Source of the DNA: Taiwanofungus camphoratus
Lineage: Eukaryota > Basidiomycota > Agaricomycetes > Polyporales > Taiwanofungaceae
Length of the DNA: 64,000 nt
Reading direction: 5' to 3'
Assembly (NCBI GenBank): GCA_003999685.1
Contig: CP021229.1
Location: 434,001 to 498,000 of the forward strand
Part shown: positions 22,136-34,301 of the stretch, in pieces
Numbering within the stretch: the first letter of the stretch is position 1
How the letters are laid out: each line of letters opens with the position of its first letter
Position numbers and translations under genes: made by a program
Notes under the pieces: model-generated
What the model was told of the DNA's origin: nothing
Databases searched by the model: none
What the model saw: only the letters and a program-made list of their open reading frames with translations

Positions 22136-25080
22136 ATGTCAAAACACTCCTTGACTCCCGCCTCAGCACCCACCTCTCCTGCAGTGACACGCTCCAAGGC
22201 AGATCGTCATCCTGTCACCCCGCAGCGCGTCGCGCGCTCAGCTCAACTTCGCCACGTCTCTCCTTACACACCGGCAACAACTCTTTCAACTCCTTATACT
22301 CCCTACAGTCTCCGATCCCTGTCTTCCTCAAATGACTCAAGCATAGCGACACCAGCTTCAGCCACCAACCGCAGGCGACTCAGTCTCTCTTTGTCTCCCG
22401 ACGATGGCATCGATACGAAGAGTCTTGCAGATATTGCAGAAAATTGGAGGACTCGCGCGAATGAAAATGGTATCAAAGTGGCCTCGAGTATGCGTCAGCA
22501 CCGCGGTGAGTACTTTTTATTTTAATTTCTTTGTAGAGTGGGAAATCCAGCGGAGAACTCCATTGATGGAATTACTGCTTACTATGAGTTACTTTAAGTG
22601 GTGAGATCCACTCAGCATCTCAGTCGATGACAGTGATATTTCACTATGAGCGTCCAGTCAGACTGATGTTTTGTATACGTCTGGCCACCATGTTGAGCTC
22701 TTCTCTGAGCTATCGACGCCTGATAATCTCCTATACCATCAATGCCACTGTGATATTCTAAGCAGTTTGCCTTGCTACATTTCGAGAGCTCTCAATCGTT
22801 GGATGGGGGCTTATCTCGTCATTGTGTACAGCCGATGAATCAAGCCTCGACATCGGTTCTTGTATCGATAAAGGTATATTCTATCCGTCCGTCTGATACG
22901 GCCACACTCTAACTGTGTCTTTAGCTCTTCTACCTGCCCCCTTTTTGTCTACCCACCGTCGCCCACGTGCTGTTTCCCAAGCTCAGGTTCCTCTTTCCCA
23001 GATCACGGATCCCACCCAGCTTTGCACCCCAAGCCGTGCCTTACATCCCCCAGGTATCCTTAATACTCCCCCCCCTCAGCCTGCTTTCCGACTTCGAGGC
23101 AGCGTCACAGATCCCGCGCATACTCGTCGCAGGCCTCCATTCGAACAGGTGCGCAAATCTTGTGAGAGTAGACTACATGCGCCTCAGACCTTGTTCCGCA
23201 GACTTCGGAGTTGTTCGACATAGATGAGGATGAATATACTCCATATCCACCTGCATTTTCTTCAGCGTCCTCCCAGACTCTTCCCATCGCGCTCACCGAC
23301 CCTTTCAACTTGCAATCCGATCTTTCGGCGATTTCCGAACCCATCCAGTTTCATGGATCTCGTACTAGATCAGGTCAACCTGAACCAAAAACCACGAATC
23401 CAGTCTTTGCCTGCTCGGTTTGTGCGTCTGCAGGAGGTGCTCTTGCGATATTAGAACCATGCGCACACCCATTGTGTTCTGCCTGCTTGACGAGCGCGCT
23501 GAACATCGTCGGCGAGAAAGACATGGAGTGCGCCGTGTGCAAGGCGAAGGTAGACAACTTCCAGTTATGCAAGTCGCCTCCCACCGCTAGTGAGAGGCAG
23601 TGCATCAAGAGATTTCAATCCAACGACCCTACCACTGCCGGACAACACGCATATAGTAATGTGGATGGAACGGATAACAGTATCGCGTTGTTACCCAGTG
23701 CGTTTGAGAATAGCCTCTCCCTGGGAGCCGAAGTAGAATTCGGTGATCAAGATGACTTCATGGATCGTGCGCAAGGCTCATCGACTCCCATTGCTGCTAC
23801 TCGCACTGGACATCATGGCGACGGTAAATCTGAAGAGCGCGCTGTGCTGCGTATCGATAACGTGCCCTGGGTAAGCCTCTTTCCAAGTAATCTTGGGTGT
23901 ACAACAGTTGATAATGACCTTCGCTAATATAGGATATAACACCTCCCGCCATTGCAGCCTGGCTCAAACAGCCTGTCGAGCGTGTACACGTTCTACTGGA
24001 TCGTAAAGGCAAGACACTTAGCCATGCGTATGCCGAGATGGCTAGTGCAGATGCTGCCAAGGCTGCGCTGCGTGGTTCCCAGAATGCAGTACTAGGCAGG
24101 GGAAAGAGAGCGCGTGGGGTCACGGTCACACGGAGCGGCCAGGAGGAGCTCATGAGGGCGGTGAGTGAGACCAAAGTACAATAGACGACTGGCTGACTGT
24201 TCTTTGTAGTTGTTCCCATCTTGGCAGGGTAATTTTGATGGCTCGCGCCCCTCGTTGGCTGGGCTGAGCAACGAACACGTCATCTCGACACTGCAGCGCG
24301 GGTTACTGTCGGAGGCCGAGCTGAGCTCACTCATGCACCTTATTCGTTCTCCCGATGTGCGTCCGTGTTTCTCGCGTTCAATGAACTCCGCTCTGCAACT
24401 GATGCATGTGGTGTGTGACAGAGTCATTTCTTGAAGGTCCCCTCGCTTCCTTTCCATTCGCTGATCAGCATTCTGTCAAAATTCCCGGCGGACGATGATA
24501 GTAGAGTTTTCTGGTCCGGCACGTTAAGGGATGCATTATACGGTTTGTGTTTGATCCTCTCCTTCTTGCTGTTTGTGGTTCTCATGGGGTATATTCCATG
24601 GCAGAGGTTACTTATGGCGGGTTCTTCGATGCCTGTATTATGAACATTGTATTGACATCCCCGTAGCTGCTGTTCAAGTTCTTTTGCTTCGAATTGAGGA
24701 AAACCCTCTATCAGACTGGACGACTGTAATGACTCAGGTTGTGCGCGCCGCAATGGATTGTCAAGGTCTGCCCAGAAACTAAATCACATTTGTGAGGTTC
24801 CTCCACTGACCTCACTTCAGCTTTTACTTCTGAACAGATGAGCAAGTTGTCTGACATCCTCGAGGCTGCTCTTCCTCGGTCCGCCTCATCTCCACCTGAC
24901 TCACGTAGTGTCTCACATTCTCCAGCTTCACCTGGAAGCTCTCCTCGGCATCAGTTTCCAACCCGCATCAATTGCCACACTGACACAGGTTGCGAGGCAT
25001 ATGGTGAGCTTGCTAAGGAATTTGGGGTGGAGGCTGACGTGGTAGAGGCCCTTGTGAGACGGCTCTCCGAAGTCTGCTGA
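22136..25080 (+). CDS. RING-finger plus RRM protein
   Basis: Nine exons join in frame: 22136-22505, 22832-22873, 22925-23148, 23202-23870, 23933-24160, 24210-24356, 24422-24542, 24607-24765 and 24821-25080 (739 residues). A C3HC4-type RING shows Cys283, Cys286, Cys299, His301, Cys304, Cys307, Cys322 and Cys325. An RRM-like fold follows: VLRIDNVPW (about 427-435) is RNP2-like, and VHVLLDRKGKTLSHAYAEM carries the RNP1 position, spanning about 427-510. The N-terminus is Ser/Thr/Pro-rich with a conserved-looking ENWRTRANENGIKV block. The combination suggests an E3 ubiquitin ligase acting on RNA-bound targets, or a Not4-like factor, but the order and spacing differ from canonical Not4 and I give no symbol. 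The exon junctions at 24356/24422 and 24542/24607 were chosen on frame only; 24357-24421 is itself largely open, so retention is possible. Confidence 0.85.
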
Positions 25081-25955
25081 ATAGAAAAATGATTGGACTC
25101 TTCTGCATATCAATCGACACGTGATCACAGCTCAAGGACTGTTGGCTCTCTTTCCCGTCACACTCGTCGCGCACGTTTCTTCATGATCCAGACTCGCTCG
25201 CTCTCAGTACTTTCGGTTCTCCTATTGTGCAGTTATGTTGATCATATTGCCTTAGACCATGTCTCGCTGTCTCGCTCTGCACTTTGTTGTCCGCTGTGTA
25301 TGCCAAAGCCTTTCCATCTCGTATGTACTCCGCCGTCCATGTATCCCTGAAGCGTCATGAAATGCTATGGTTGCCCTTAACACTTTCGCATCGCTTGGTA
25401 TAGCCTTCACGAAGTGATCCTAGAGAGGTAACCTGGTTTCCATATATGTTCCGCCGGCTCGGCAAAAGTCAGGGTACATACTACCATTGGCTCCATCAAG
25501 TCTACCTACAACGGCCTTCCGTTCGGAAATACTTCAAGGTTCGTAAAATAGTCAGATTGACGCACGATCGTCTCATGAGCGTAAAGCTAGAGCACGAACG
25601 TGGACATGTGGACATCGTCAGAAGCACTGGAACAGGGTGAGATGCATTTCACGGGTTCGCAGTTCAACCATCGATGCTTATAAAACGTTTATTCAGCTTC
25701 TGTATATCCCTCGTGATGTCGCTAGTTGTAGTGCATTCTATTGGCGAAGACGACAGTGGATATGGGAAGCAGCGATGGTACTTGACTTTTACTATTTCCT
25801 TGCTGGCCGTTCACCTCGTGATGTTCGCGATCCGAGCTTATGTCCTCTTTCCCTCCCCGTGTACAATTCGGAGTCAGTATCTCTCAAGAGGCTTGTTTGT
25901 CCCACTGACTGCGTCAATACATAAACCCGACACGCTGACAGCAATAGTCCGAGTC
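25081..25955. other. Intergenic region upstream of the first royal-jelly-type gene
   Basis: No separate gene. An open frame upstream (from about 25674) runs in phase into the next gene, but its composition is not convincing. A TATAAAA at 25679-25685 lies 271 bp before the chosen start, which would leave a long 5' UTR or imply a further upstream exon. Confidence 0.4.
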
Positions 25956-27905
25956 ATGATGCTCCCCACTCTCTATAGCATTGGATTCTGGGCTGTAGCA
26001 ACAGTCGCACAGATCTCGTCCAGTGTCTTCGACGTATGTGATGCGCTATTCAAGAATTCTACGTTGATACATCAGACGACTTACAGTTTCCAGAGTACCC
26101 ACCCCCTGGCACACCGGATCCAAATTCTACGTTAGCAAGTGGGACGGCCCCCCTTTCTCCTTACGGGATTGCAGATGATCCTGCCTTATCCGAAGCCTAC
26201 ATACATTACGATACAGGAACGTATGGCCCACAGATCGAATTGGTTCATGCGTATTACAATTATTGGCCGACTGTTAGTTATCAATTTGCCATCAAGTTGC
26301 ACAGTTACTGAATGCCTTCCTCGTTGCATATCACCAGGGCGTTGGTGTAGCCAGCGATGGTACAGTCTTCACCACTTTCGGCCGGGGTAACGAAACATAT
26401 ACACTTGCGGTACTCAACAGCTCGACGACAGAAGCCGCATGGCCCAGGTCTGCATATGATCATGATCAGAGATTGCCTGCTGACGATGTCCCTGCATAAT
26501 TAGTGAAGAATATAACACCCCTCCTGCCTTCGTCAACGAAAGCAACCCTGGGTACAGCATCGCTACTGACAAGCTACTTTTCGTCCAATCTGTCGTGGTC
26601 GATGGACTAGACCGAGTCTGGGCTTTAGACACAGGCCGTCCACGAGTCAACGGATCGATTCTGCTCGCGGCTGTTCCTGGAGGCCCCAAGCTTGTTGGCT
26701 TCTATCTCAATGGCACCAACTTCATAACATACACATTCCCGGACTATGTAGTGTATGCGGATTCCTCACTGAATGACGTGCGCTTCGATCTGCGTGGAGG
26801 AGGTTATGCATACATCACGGACAGCTCCCCAAACCATGCGGGAATTGTGGTGGTTAATCTTGCAAGCGGCGCGTCATGGAGGCATTTAGATGGACTTCCT
26901 GCCGTTACTCCTGATCCCGTTTTCGTGCCCGCGTATGATGGAGGTGCGTTCAGTCTAAGTCAATGGGAGAAGGCACTGCCAATTCTGAATTTCGAACATC
27001 AGTCCCGTTCTACCTCCATCCTATCACTCCTCCCAACGCCATCAATAACATGGGCTTGGTAATGCGTTTGCTTCATGGCCAGTTGCAGTACACTGACGTA
27101 TCATCCATACCTAGTACGCTGCGGATGGTATCGCCCTTTCTCCGGGTAGGTGCTCGATTTTATAATGGTTATATCATTCTATTCACACCGTTTGCACATG
27201 CAGATGGTGCCTATCTCTACGTAGCCCCTCTAGCAAGCCGTCACTTGTGGCGCGTCCCGACGTCGTTCTTGAAAGTCCAGCCTTCCTCAGACAATCCTTA
27301 CGCGATCCTTCTTGCGAAGCAAGCGGTCGAAAGTCTCGGCGAGATGCCAAGTCATGCAGATGGCCTAGAGACGGACAGCATGGGATATATTTATTCCGGG
27401 GCACCCGGTGTGTTTAGCACTCGCACATATTAGCCCCTTTTTACTGAATAAGGCCGCCGCTATAAAGAGCATAACTCCGTCTTCAGGTATAACCCCGGTA
27501 CTGGAATTGTCGAACCGTTTATTCGAAGCCCCGTTATCCAAGTAAGTGCCTCGAGGATGAGCATAAGACTGAATGTTGTACTCACTGTCTCTGTCCAGTG
27601 GCCTGATACTTTATCAGTCGTCTCCTTGCAGAGCGGGGGAAATTACGTGTACTTTACCGTGAATCAGTAAGTCTAGAGACCAATCATCTGCCAGCCGAAC
27701 AAACACGTCTCCTGATCATCTGTACCAACCATTTTCAGATTATGGCTCGGCCCAGACTATCAGAATGGGTAAGTATATTTCTTCATATGAATTGCGCGTA
27801 AACTGATCTCGTTTGTTTCTCGCGGGCAGGACTGATCTGCGTACGAAACCCTACACGATGTTCAGGGCACCCATCGAAGGTGGTCGAGCGATGCAGACCG
27901 ACTAA
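25956..27905 (+). CDS. Major royal jelly protein/yellow-family secreted protein (tandem copy 1)
   Basis: MRJP/yellow proteins are secreted propeller proteins; in fungi the role is unknown. Eleven exons join in frame to 450 residues: 25956-26033, 26087-26272, 26338-26447, 26504-26943, 27003-27058, 27115-27145, 27204-27407, 27468-27541, 27599-27666, 27739-27768 and 27830-27905. The signal peptide is MMLPTLYSIGFWAVATVAQ. Family blocks include DRVWALDTGRPR, PKLVGFYLNGTN, YVVYADSSLNDVRFDLRGGG, YAYITDSS, GIVVVNLASG and SWRHL, then LWRVPTS and LETDSMGYIYSG. Introns are 49-65 nt. The second copy, 3.5 kb downstream, has all ten intron positions in the same phase, so it was copied as genomic DNA. Exon 2 here has one extra codon relative to copy 2. 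Confidence 0.93.
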
Positions 27906-29427
27906 CGCAAAGCCGGGCAGCCTCCGTAGGGTTGATAGCGTTGAAGACCTTGTTCCGCATTGTCTGCAATCATGGCTTCGAGACGTTGTAGCTATCAATG
28001 CTTTCAGCACGGAAAACATTGAGAGTTTGGCGCTTTATTCGCGTGCTCCCCAACTGCTATCTGTCTGTCTGTCTCTCGGAAAGGCGCTACAAGTTTAAGG
28101 GTGCTCTGTGATCTTCTCCGTCACGCGCGTCTCGCATGCCGTTTGGGGAATCCAGAGATAGGTTGTCAATGATATTCGGATACATCCGTTCGACGCCTAC
28201 AGTGTGCTTGCTTTTATTTACTCACTCACATTCAAGCTACCACTCACACCTTCGTCGCAAGTTTTTCCTACCTCTACTCGACGCCTACAAGTAATCCGAA
28301 TGCCTGTTACGCCTTCCATTCTGAGAGGTAAGTTCTTCGTGTGCAGGTCACGAATGAGTGCATTTCACGATTACCAGATGTCTTTGGTAGATTGACGTCG
28401 AAATCTCGTCGTTACAGGCGATGGTCGATTGCTTCGCTTCACCCATTCTTGAACGTAGTATTAGCCACCTAGATGGTTCACTCGATGTTTCAATCGGTTG
28501 TGTCGGATGTCAGGGGTATCTGAGCCGCCTATACACCTGAAGTAACTGACATCTTGACGGAATAAATCCTGGCGCATATAAAGAAGTTCACTAGCGGCTA
28601 CAAACGGCGAAGGAAGGTACAGCGCTTGCCAAAAGACTTTCGGTAAACTCCGTCTCCTTGCTTCTTTGAACAAACCCCGGGACTCGAATGAACCACATAC
28701 GGACCGGTGACTGGCACAGCCGTCCATTCTGTAAACACACTTCTGAGTATTCCACGATCCAGGCTTGGTCTGTCATCGGCAATGATATTCTAATGCTTTA
28801 ACCTGCCTCGGCTTCATTTCATCTTGACCTGGTTCTACTGCCTACAATGTCATGTGCATTGAAACAAGGCATGGCCCTCAAGGCATGGTCTTTTGGGGAC
28901 TGTATGGTGTCAGATCGGTCTCTGATGCATTCGCATAATACCATCGATGCTTCGGCAACGCCATTCTGCTTGTCGACACCCAACAATTCTATGTGATGGT
29001 AATATTATTCTTCGTGCTCATTATGGGTTCGCACGAATTGCTTCTGGCGGCCTTCCGCTCGGAAGTAAACGGCGGACTGAGGGAGAGCTTCTGAATTGTA
29101 GTACGGCAAGTCCGTCCCATAAGTACGAAAGCTTTGCACATACGTGTACATGTGGTCATGGTCGAAGGGAGCGGAAGACGGTGAGACATATCTAGCGGAT
29201 TCCTCATTTTATCCCGGCCCTCATAATACCAACATTTCGCTTCCCAGCTTCTTAAAGATGCCATTTCGCACGTCACTTGCGTTCGCGAAGCCTAACACGA
29301 ACAGTCGTTCAGCAGCATTAGATGACCTGGACAGCTCTCATGCGGCGTCTGATGACCATGACATGATCTGCGGCACTTGTCTTCGCGGGCCCCCAGCTAC
29401 GAAGCCTAATTATAGGTGTTAGCGGAA
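27906..29427. other. Spacer between the two royal-jelly-type genes
   Basis: About 1.5 kb with no convincing gene on either strand. Nothing resembling a third copy of the flanking genes was found, and no transposon ends were recognised. Confidence 0.4.
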
Positions 29428-29434
29428 TATAAAA
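29428..29434 (+). promoter_or_regulatory. TATA box of royal-jelly-type copy 2
   Basis: TATAAAA lies 38 bp before the ATG at 29472. That spacing fits a TATA-driven promoter with a very short 5' UTR. Confidence 0.5.
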
Positions 29435-29471
29435 CGTGGATGCCTTGGCTGCAGCCGTTCTTCGAGTCAAG

Positions 29472-31415
29472 ATGATTTCCCCGCTCTCCACCCTTGCCCT
29501 CTGGGCCACGGTGGCGACTGCACAGGCATCTTCCAGTGTGTTCGACGTACGTGCACCCTCTTTCGAACCTGAATGGCTCATACATAATTACCTTGTTTCA
29601 GTTTCCAGAGTATCCGCCTCCCGGCACTCCCGATCCCAACGCCACTTTGGCAAACGGGGCGGCTCCCCTTCCCTATGGGGTTGCGAGTGACCCTGCGCTG
29701 TCCGATGCATACATTCATTTCGACACGGGAACATACGGTCCCCAGATAGAGTTGTTCCATGCATACTACAACTACTGGCCCACCGTTAGTTGCATAACAT
29801 CTGCTCTTGCAAGTTTCATACTCATCAATGGTTTCATTGATCTTATTGCTAGGGTGTCGGTGTTGCCAGTGACGGCACCGTGTTCACCTGCTTCCCCCGT
29901 GGAAACGAAACCTTCACGCTTGCAGTACTCAATAGTTCGACGACGGAGGCCGCCTGGCCCAAGTCTGTTCATTCCTCCCGTCAAAGTTGATCGATCGCTG
30001 ATCGTAACATACTCAAACAGCGAGGAGTATAACACTCCCCCGGCCTTTGCGAACGAAAGCAACCCAGGATACAGCATCGCGACAGACAAGTTAATCTTCG
30101 TGCAGTCTGTAGTGGTGGACGGAACGGATCGAGTTTGGGCTCTTGACACTGGCCGTCCTCGAGTGAACGGAACAATTCTACTGGCCGCCGTGCCAGGCGG
30201 ACCGAAACTCGTTGGCTTCTACCTGAATGGCACCAACTTCGCCACATATACCTTCCCAGACTACGTAGTGTATGCTGATTCTTCGCTGAACGACGTGCGG
30301 TTTGATCTACGCGGCGGTGGATATGCGTACATCACAGATAGCTCTCCAAATGAGCCAGGAATCGTCGTGATCGACCTGTCCACTGGAGTGTCATGGAGAC
30401 ATTTGAGCGGCCATCCCGCTGTGACTCCTGATACCAGCTTCGTTCCTGCATACAACGGAGGTACGATCACTTGAGAACGTAAGGGTTTTGGTGACTGACT
30501 TACTGTCCAGTTCCGTTTTATCTTCACCCTATTCCACCGCCCAGGGCTGTCAACAATTTTGCTATTGTAAGGCTTCTCCATCAGATGTTTTTTGTTACAT
30601 ATTGACTTACCTGGCTGCACACATATAGTACGCTGCCGACGGCATTGCTCTCTCAGCAGGTCGGTCCTAGGTGCTTTATACTTTTTGGCCTGTTGCCATA
30701 ACAAAATTGATACGCAGACGGAGAATATCTCTATGTCACCCCTCTGGCGAGCCGCCACCTCTGGCGCGTACCCACGTCGTATCTGAAGGTGCAACCTTCT
30801 GCGGAGAACCCATACGCCTTCCTCCTCGCCAAACAGGCAGTGGAAAGCCTCGGCGAATATGTAGGCCATGCTGATGGACTTGAGACAGATAGCTCGGGCT
30901 ATATCTATGTTGGGTCACAAGGTATGCTTGTGCTGCTTCAGCACGAGTGACGTGATGCTCATGGGGGCTGATGTAATTGCAAGAACACAATGCAGTGAAC
31001 AGGTTCAATCCAGCCACCGGTATCGTGGAACCATTCGTACGCAGTCCCGTCATTCAGGTCAGTCAAATTCGTGCTCGAATCCGGTGATAGTTAGATCTAA
31101 CACATGTGTGGAGTGGCCGGATACGCTATCGGTCGTAACGCTACAGAGTGGTGGGAATTACTTATATTTCACCTCGAACCAGTGCGTGAAGTGTCCTTTT
31201 TCCATAGCATCGTTTCGCTGATTGATCGTGCTATAGATTGTGGCTTGGCCCGGATTATCAAAACGGGTGAGTACATACGCTAAAGGCATCGATTATAAGG
31301 AGCGTTCTGACCGACCCTTGTGCGGATCATTTCATGCAGCACTGATCTGCGTACGAAGCCCTATGCAATGTTCAGGGTTCCGCTCGAAAGCGGTCGAGCG
31401 ACACAGACCGACTGA
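29472..31415 (+). CDS. Major royal jelly protein/yellow-family secreted protein (tandem copy 2)
   Basis: Eleven exons join in frame to 448 residues: 29472-29546, 29602-29784, 29853-29962, 30021-30460, 30511-30566, 30629-30659, 30718-30921, 30984-31057, 31114-31181, 31237-31266 and 31340-31415. Exon lengths match copy 1 exactly except for exons 1 and 2, each shorter by one codon. The signal peptide is MISPLSTLALWATVATAQA. The conserved core (DRVWALDTGRPRVNGTILLA, YVVYADSSLNDVRFDLRGGG) is nearly identical to copy 1, with most differences in the second half of the protein and in introns. The product is predicted secreted. Whether the pair differs in substrate or timing cannot be read from the sequence. 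Confidence 0.93.
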
Positions 31416-31870
31416 TATGAAGCGGAAACCAGTCTTGCAGTGCACCGGCGCTTGTCATGACCCCGAGATGTTTTGCGATCCCCTCTTTTAACAAACAAAT
31501 TCACCAACTTCAAATGTGGTCCTGCACTCCCTTATTTGGTTTTGATGGGAGCTGTCAGTGAGCAAATCAGGATGAGCTATAGCTCTAACTTCTTCGTGTA
31601 CCCTGGATTGCACACTTTTGCATCTCATCAGGAGCGACAATGGACGTGTGAATCACAATGAGCTCGATATACAGTAGATGGATCAAACGGACCATACGAT
31701 GCACAGATGGAAACCGTCAGCTATTTTGAGACATGCTACAACAGAGCCTGAGGAAGAAAAAGGAGAATACACTACGAGTTCCACTCTTCCTCACCCAGGC
31801 CCCAGCTCCACTGGAGTTAATGAGATACAAATACAATGACCACCACAAAATTTGTAGAATTGAGGTTGAA
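31416..31870. other. Start of the gene-poor half of the window
   Basis: 3' flank of the second royal-jelly-type gene. No features seen; from here to the right edge conventional genes are absent apart from the zinc-finger family. Confidence 0.4.
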
Positions 31871-32137
31871 TCATCGTAAATGGATCGTGGCGATATGATG
31901 GCCAAAGCTTCCGTAGTCCATCAGTCTAGCACAACCAGAGTTCCCATGGCTCCACTGACAGAGACCCACGTTCTTCTTGTGCCAAGGAGAACTATTGAAG
32001 TGATACTGCCGCAAGTGTTGCTCGACGCCTGCGGGAGTCCGATCATGAATATGAGCACTGCAGGACCCCTGGTTCCAATGACAACGTGCTGGTGCCTGCG
32101 CCGGAAGCACCTGTCCCCGAAGTAAAGGAGTATTCAT
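31871..32137 (-). pseudogene. Truncated member of the C-x-W-x-C three-finger zinc-finger family (member 1)
   Basis: A single 88-residue frame starting MNTPLLRGQ. It retains finger 1 (C-H-W-N-Q-G-S-C, then EQHLRQYH) and finger 2 (C-Q-W, then C, then GHHIATIH), but stops two residues after finger 2, exactly where the other members continue into a third finger. No third finger was found in the following 150 bp in any frame. Finger 2 also has GHHIA where intact members have KHIA or KHVA. No upstream exons with the Ser/Gln-rich character seen in the larger members were found. It may be a decayed copy or a short two-finger product; decay seems more likely. Confidence 0.65.
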
Positions 32138-33506
32138 GGTTGTAGACGAGACGGAGTGGCGAAGATGAAGGAAGCTTTTACAACGTGATCAGGGCATGTG
32201 TAGAGTACCATTCCTTCCACTCACACTGATTGTACTTTCACTATTCCAGCAAAGGTGAGACTCAATAGATGACCTCCTCGCGTTATGATTATCTTGCGAG
32301 ATAGCTGGACCGTTGCGTATCGTGGAACCCGGCGACGTTCGGCTGATACGCCATGAGTTATCGACCGTAATAATACGATAACCAGTGCGGGCTTACCGAA
32401 CTGCTATCGTATCGAGAATGGTACGGGGATGCGTCCGACACTTCCTGGTAAGAGGTGACTTAGTGATCTGGGCTGGAGATCAAAGCAGAGGGACGAGTCT
32501 GGTGGGCGTCTCCGTGAATTCATTGCTCAGAGGTGAAGGCATCTTATACGAAAGCCAAACCTGCTCCAAGTCGCAGCCATGATCGGGTGACAGCTGCTAT
32601 CTAGTATATGATTTGGGCCCATCTTCGAATGAGAATAAGCGGACGCATGGTCTCGAGACTGACAAATCACCCAGCGCCCGGCTCTCATTGTTGTCTGTGA
32701 CATCACCATAGGACTAAACCAGGCTCTGACATTTGAGACGAGATGCGATTTGGCAAGTCTAGCGCTGCGTGAACTGTGCATCGTAGGGAGGGATTTGATT
32801 GGCGCCCTACTGGCGCTTAAGTCAGGTTTTTGATGCCTGCACAACCGGAGCGGCGGCTCAGCCTAACCGGTAGGGAGCCAACCGGATTCGAACCATCGAC
32901 CGTATACTCGCATCGTAGGCTGTTCAGCAGCAGGAGCAACTTGATTACGTACTTACTCAGCGGCCCTTCCGATGTTAGTCGACTCAAGAAATTAGAATCT
33001 TTTAGTATGTGCGATCCATCTACTAAACTCACAGTGATTCCCCAAATTTAATTTCAAGCGTATCATTCAGCCATAATTTTCTTCTTCAGTCATTATCATT
33101 TTCCTCTGATATGTATCACATAAGTCAAAGCATTGCATCCCTGACAATATCGCAAATCTCGCAGTCCCGGATCACCCATCTAGTACATAAGGGCCTAGGC
33201 CTCAGCGCTCAGCATTCACCCACTGATTTGTAGCTCCAATGGGTGTGAACAACATTTCATACAACTTGCCTGTTCAGTCAAGACAAGCCATTCGATATGA
33301 CCGCGTATCCCGAAGACACCGATCAGATTCATAAGTCACTGGTTTAAAATCTGAATGCTTTCCAAATAGCAATCTCTTGAAATTGTCATCTAACCGCACC
33401 GAGCGGTCGAAATCAGACGTCGACCCAGAAGACGCCTAGATTATTCTTTTTCATGTGCATTGATTTGAACGAGACATTTAAACACCGCACCTCTTTCGCT
33501 CGGGAC
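32138..33506. other. Intergenic, holding only a tRNA-like relic
   Basis: No protein gene seen. The Pol III-like motifs at 32884-32961 are listed separately; the remainder shows no repeat or open frame of note. Confidence 0.35.
32876..32970 (-). pseudogene. tRNA-like relic (class II-like) or SINE head
   Basis: On the minus strand an exact Pol III B box, GGTTCGAATCC, lies at 32894-32884, and an A-box-like GCTGAGTAAG lies at 32961-32952, about 67 nt upstream, a spacing suited to a Ser/Leu-type tRNA. The acceptor stem pairs in only about three of seven positions and no clean anticodon arm can be drawn. It is therefore better called a decayed tRNA or tRNA-derived short element than a working gene. 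Confidence 0.3.
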
Positions 33507-33867
33507 TAGTCATCAGGAAAACCGGAAATCCACTGACGGGCTGATGTCAGTGATTTCAGAGGCCTCAGAAGCCTTCAGTGGCCGTCAGAAGCGATCAGTT
33601 GGTCAGCTGTCAGAACCTGAAAATTTCGGGGCTTTCTAGTACTCAGATTTCTCAGAGCCTAAACTTTCAATCTCATATTACACAACTTCCTGGGCACATA
33701 TCATAGTAGAACTGGTACCAAATGTTTCAATAGTATATTAAATATATTTTTACAGAAGCACTAAGAAAAATATTGAGATGTGCTCATTTGAGAGCCAAAA
33801 GAGTATATTTCGGTCAGAGGCTTCAGATGGTCAGGTGATCAGCAATTTCCACTTTTCCTGATGACTA
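33507..33867. mobile_element. TA-flanked MITE with about 20-bp terminal inverted repeats (MITE-1)
   Basis: Terminal inverted repeats begin GTCATCAGGAAAA at 33509 and at 33865 (reverse), followed by CCGGAAAT versus GTGGAAAT. Both ends abut TA inside the same palindromic CTAG, consistent with a Tc1/mariner-type TA duplication (33507-33508 and 33866-33867). The 357-bp interior is non-coding and rich in GTCAG/CTGAC motifs near both ends. Because CTAG is palindromic, a 4-bp CTAG duplication cannot be excluded. Confidence 0.7.
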
Positions 33868-34301
33868 GATTGAACACTTTAGTAAGCGATAAGTGAGACC
33901 TACACGAGGCGCTCTCCAGATAGCTTATGAAGCTTATTTGACCTTGTCAGGTGCGTTTTTGTCACCGCTTCAAGTGATGAACAACGTCGCCAGGAGACGG
34001 AACCTTCCACTTATCACAGATAAGACAGCGTTACAAGTCATCACAAGCACCGGAGCTTCTTAAACTGTGTGATACTGCAGTATGCTTTGACTGCGAGATA
34101 AATGAGCTCCTGCGGAAGCTTGAGAAACTCGAACGCCGCTGGCCCGGGAGCTTCATCGGTTGTGAAACTTCACTGAGGCCTGCATGGAAAGATGTGTAGC
34201 ACAACGCACAATATTATTCCTCCGCCAACCACATCATCAAAAGTATCAAGAGAGGTAACCAACTAACGTTTCTAATGATATCAAAGATGTAAGCAACTCA
34301 T
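33868..34301. other. Spacer between two MITEs
   Basis: About 430 bp of non-coding sequence. No gene, repeat or RNA recognised. Confidence 0.35.

Noticed and set aside
25674-25955. Upstream in-phase extension of royal-jelly-type copy 1
   Set aside because: The signal peptide begins at 25956 as in copy 2; the upstream part has no counterpart in copy 2 and is probably 5' flank.
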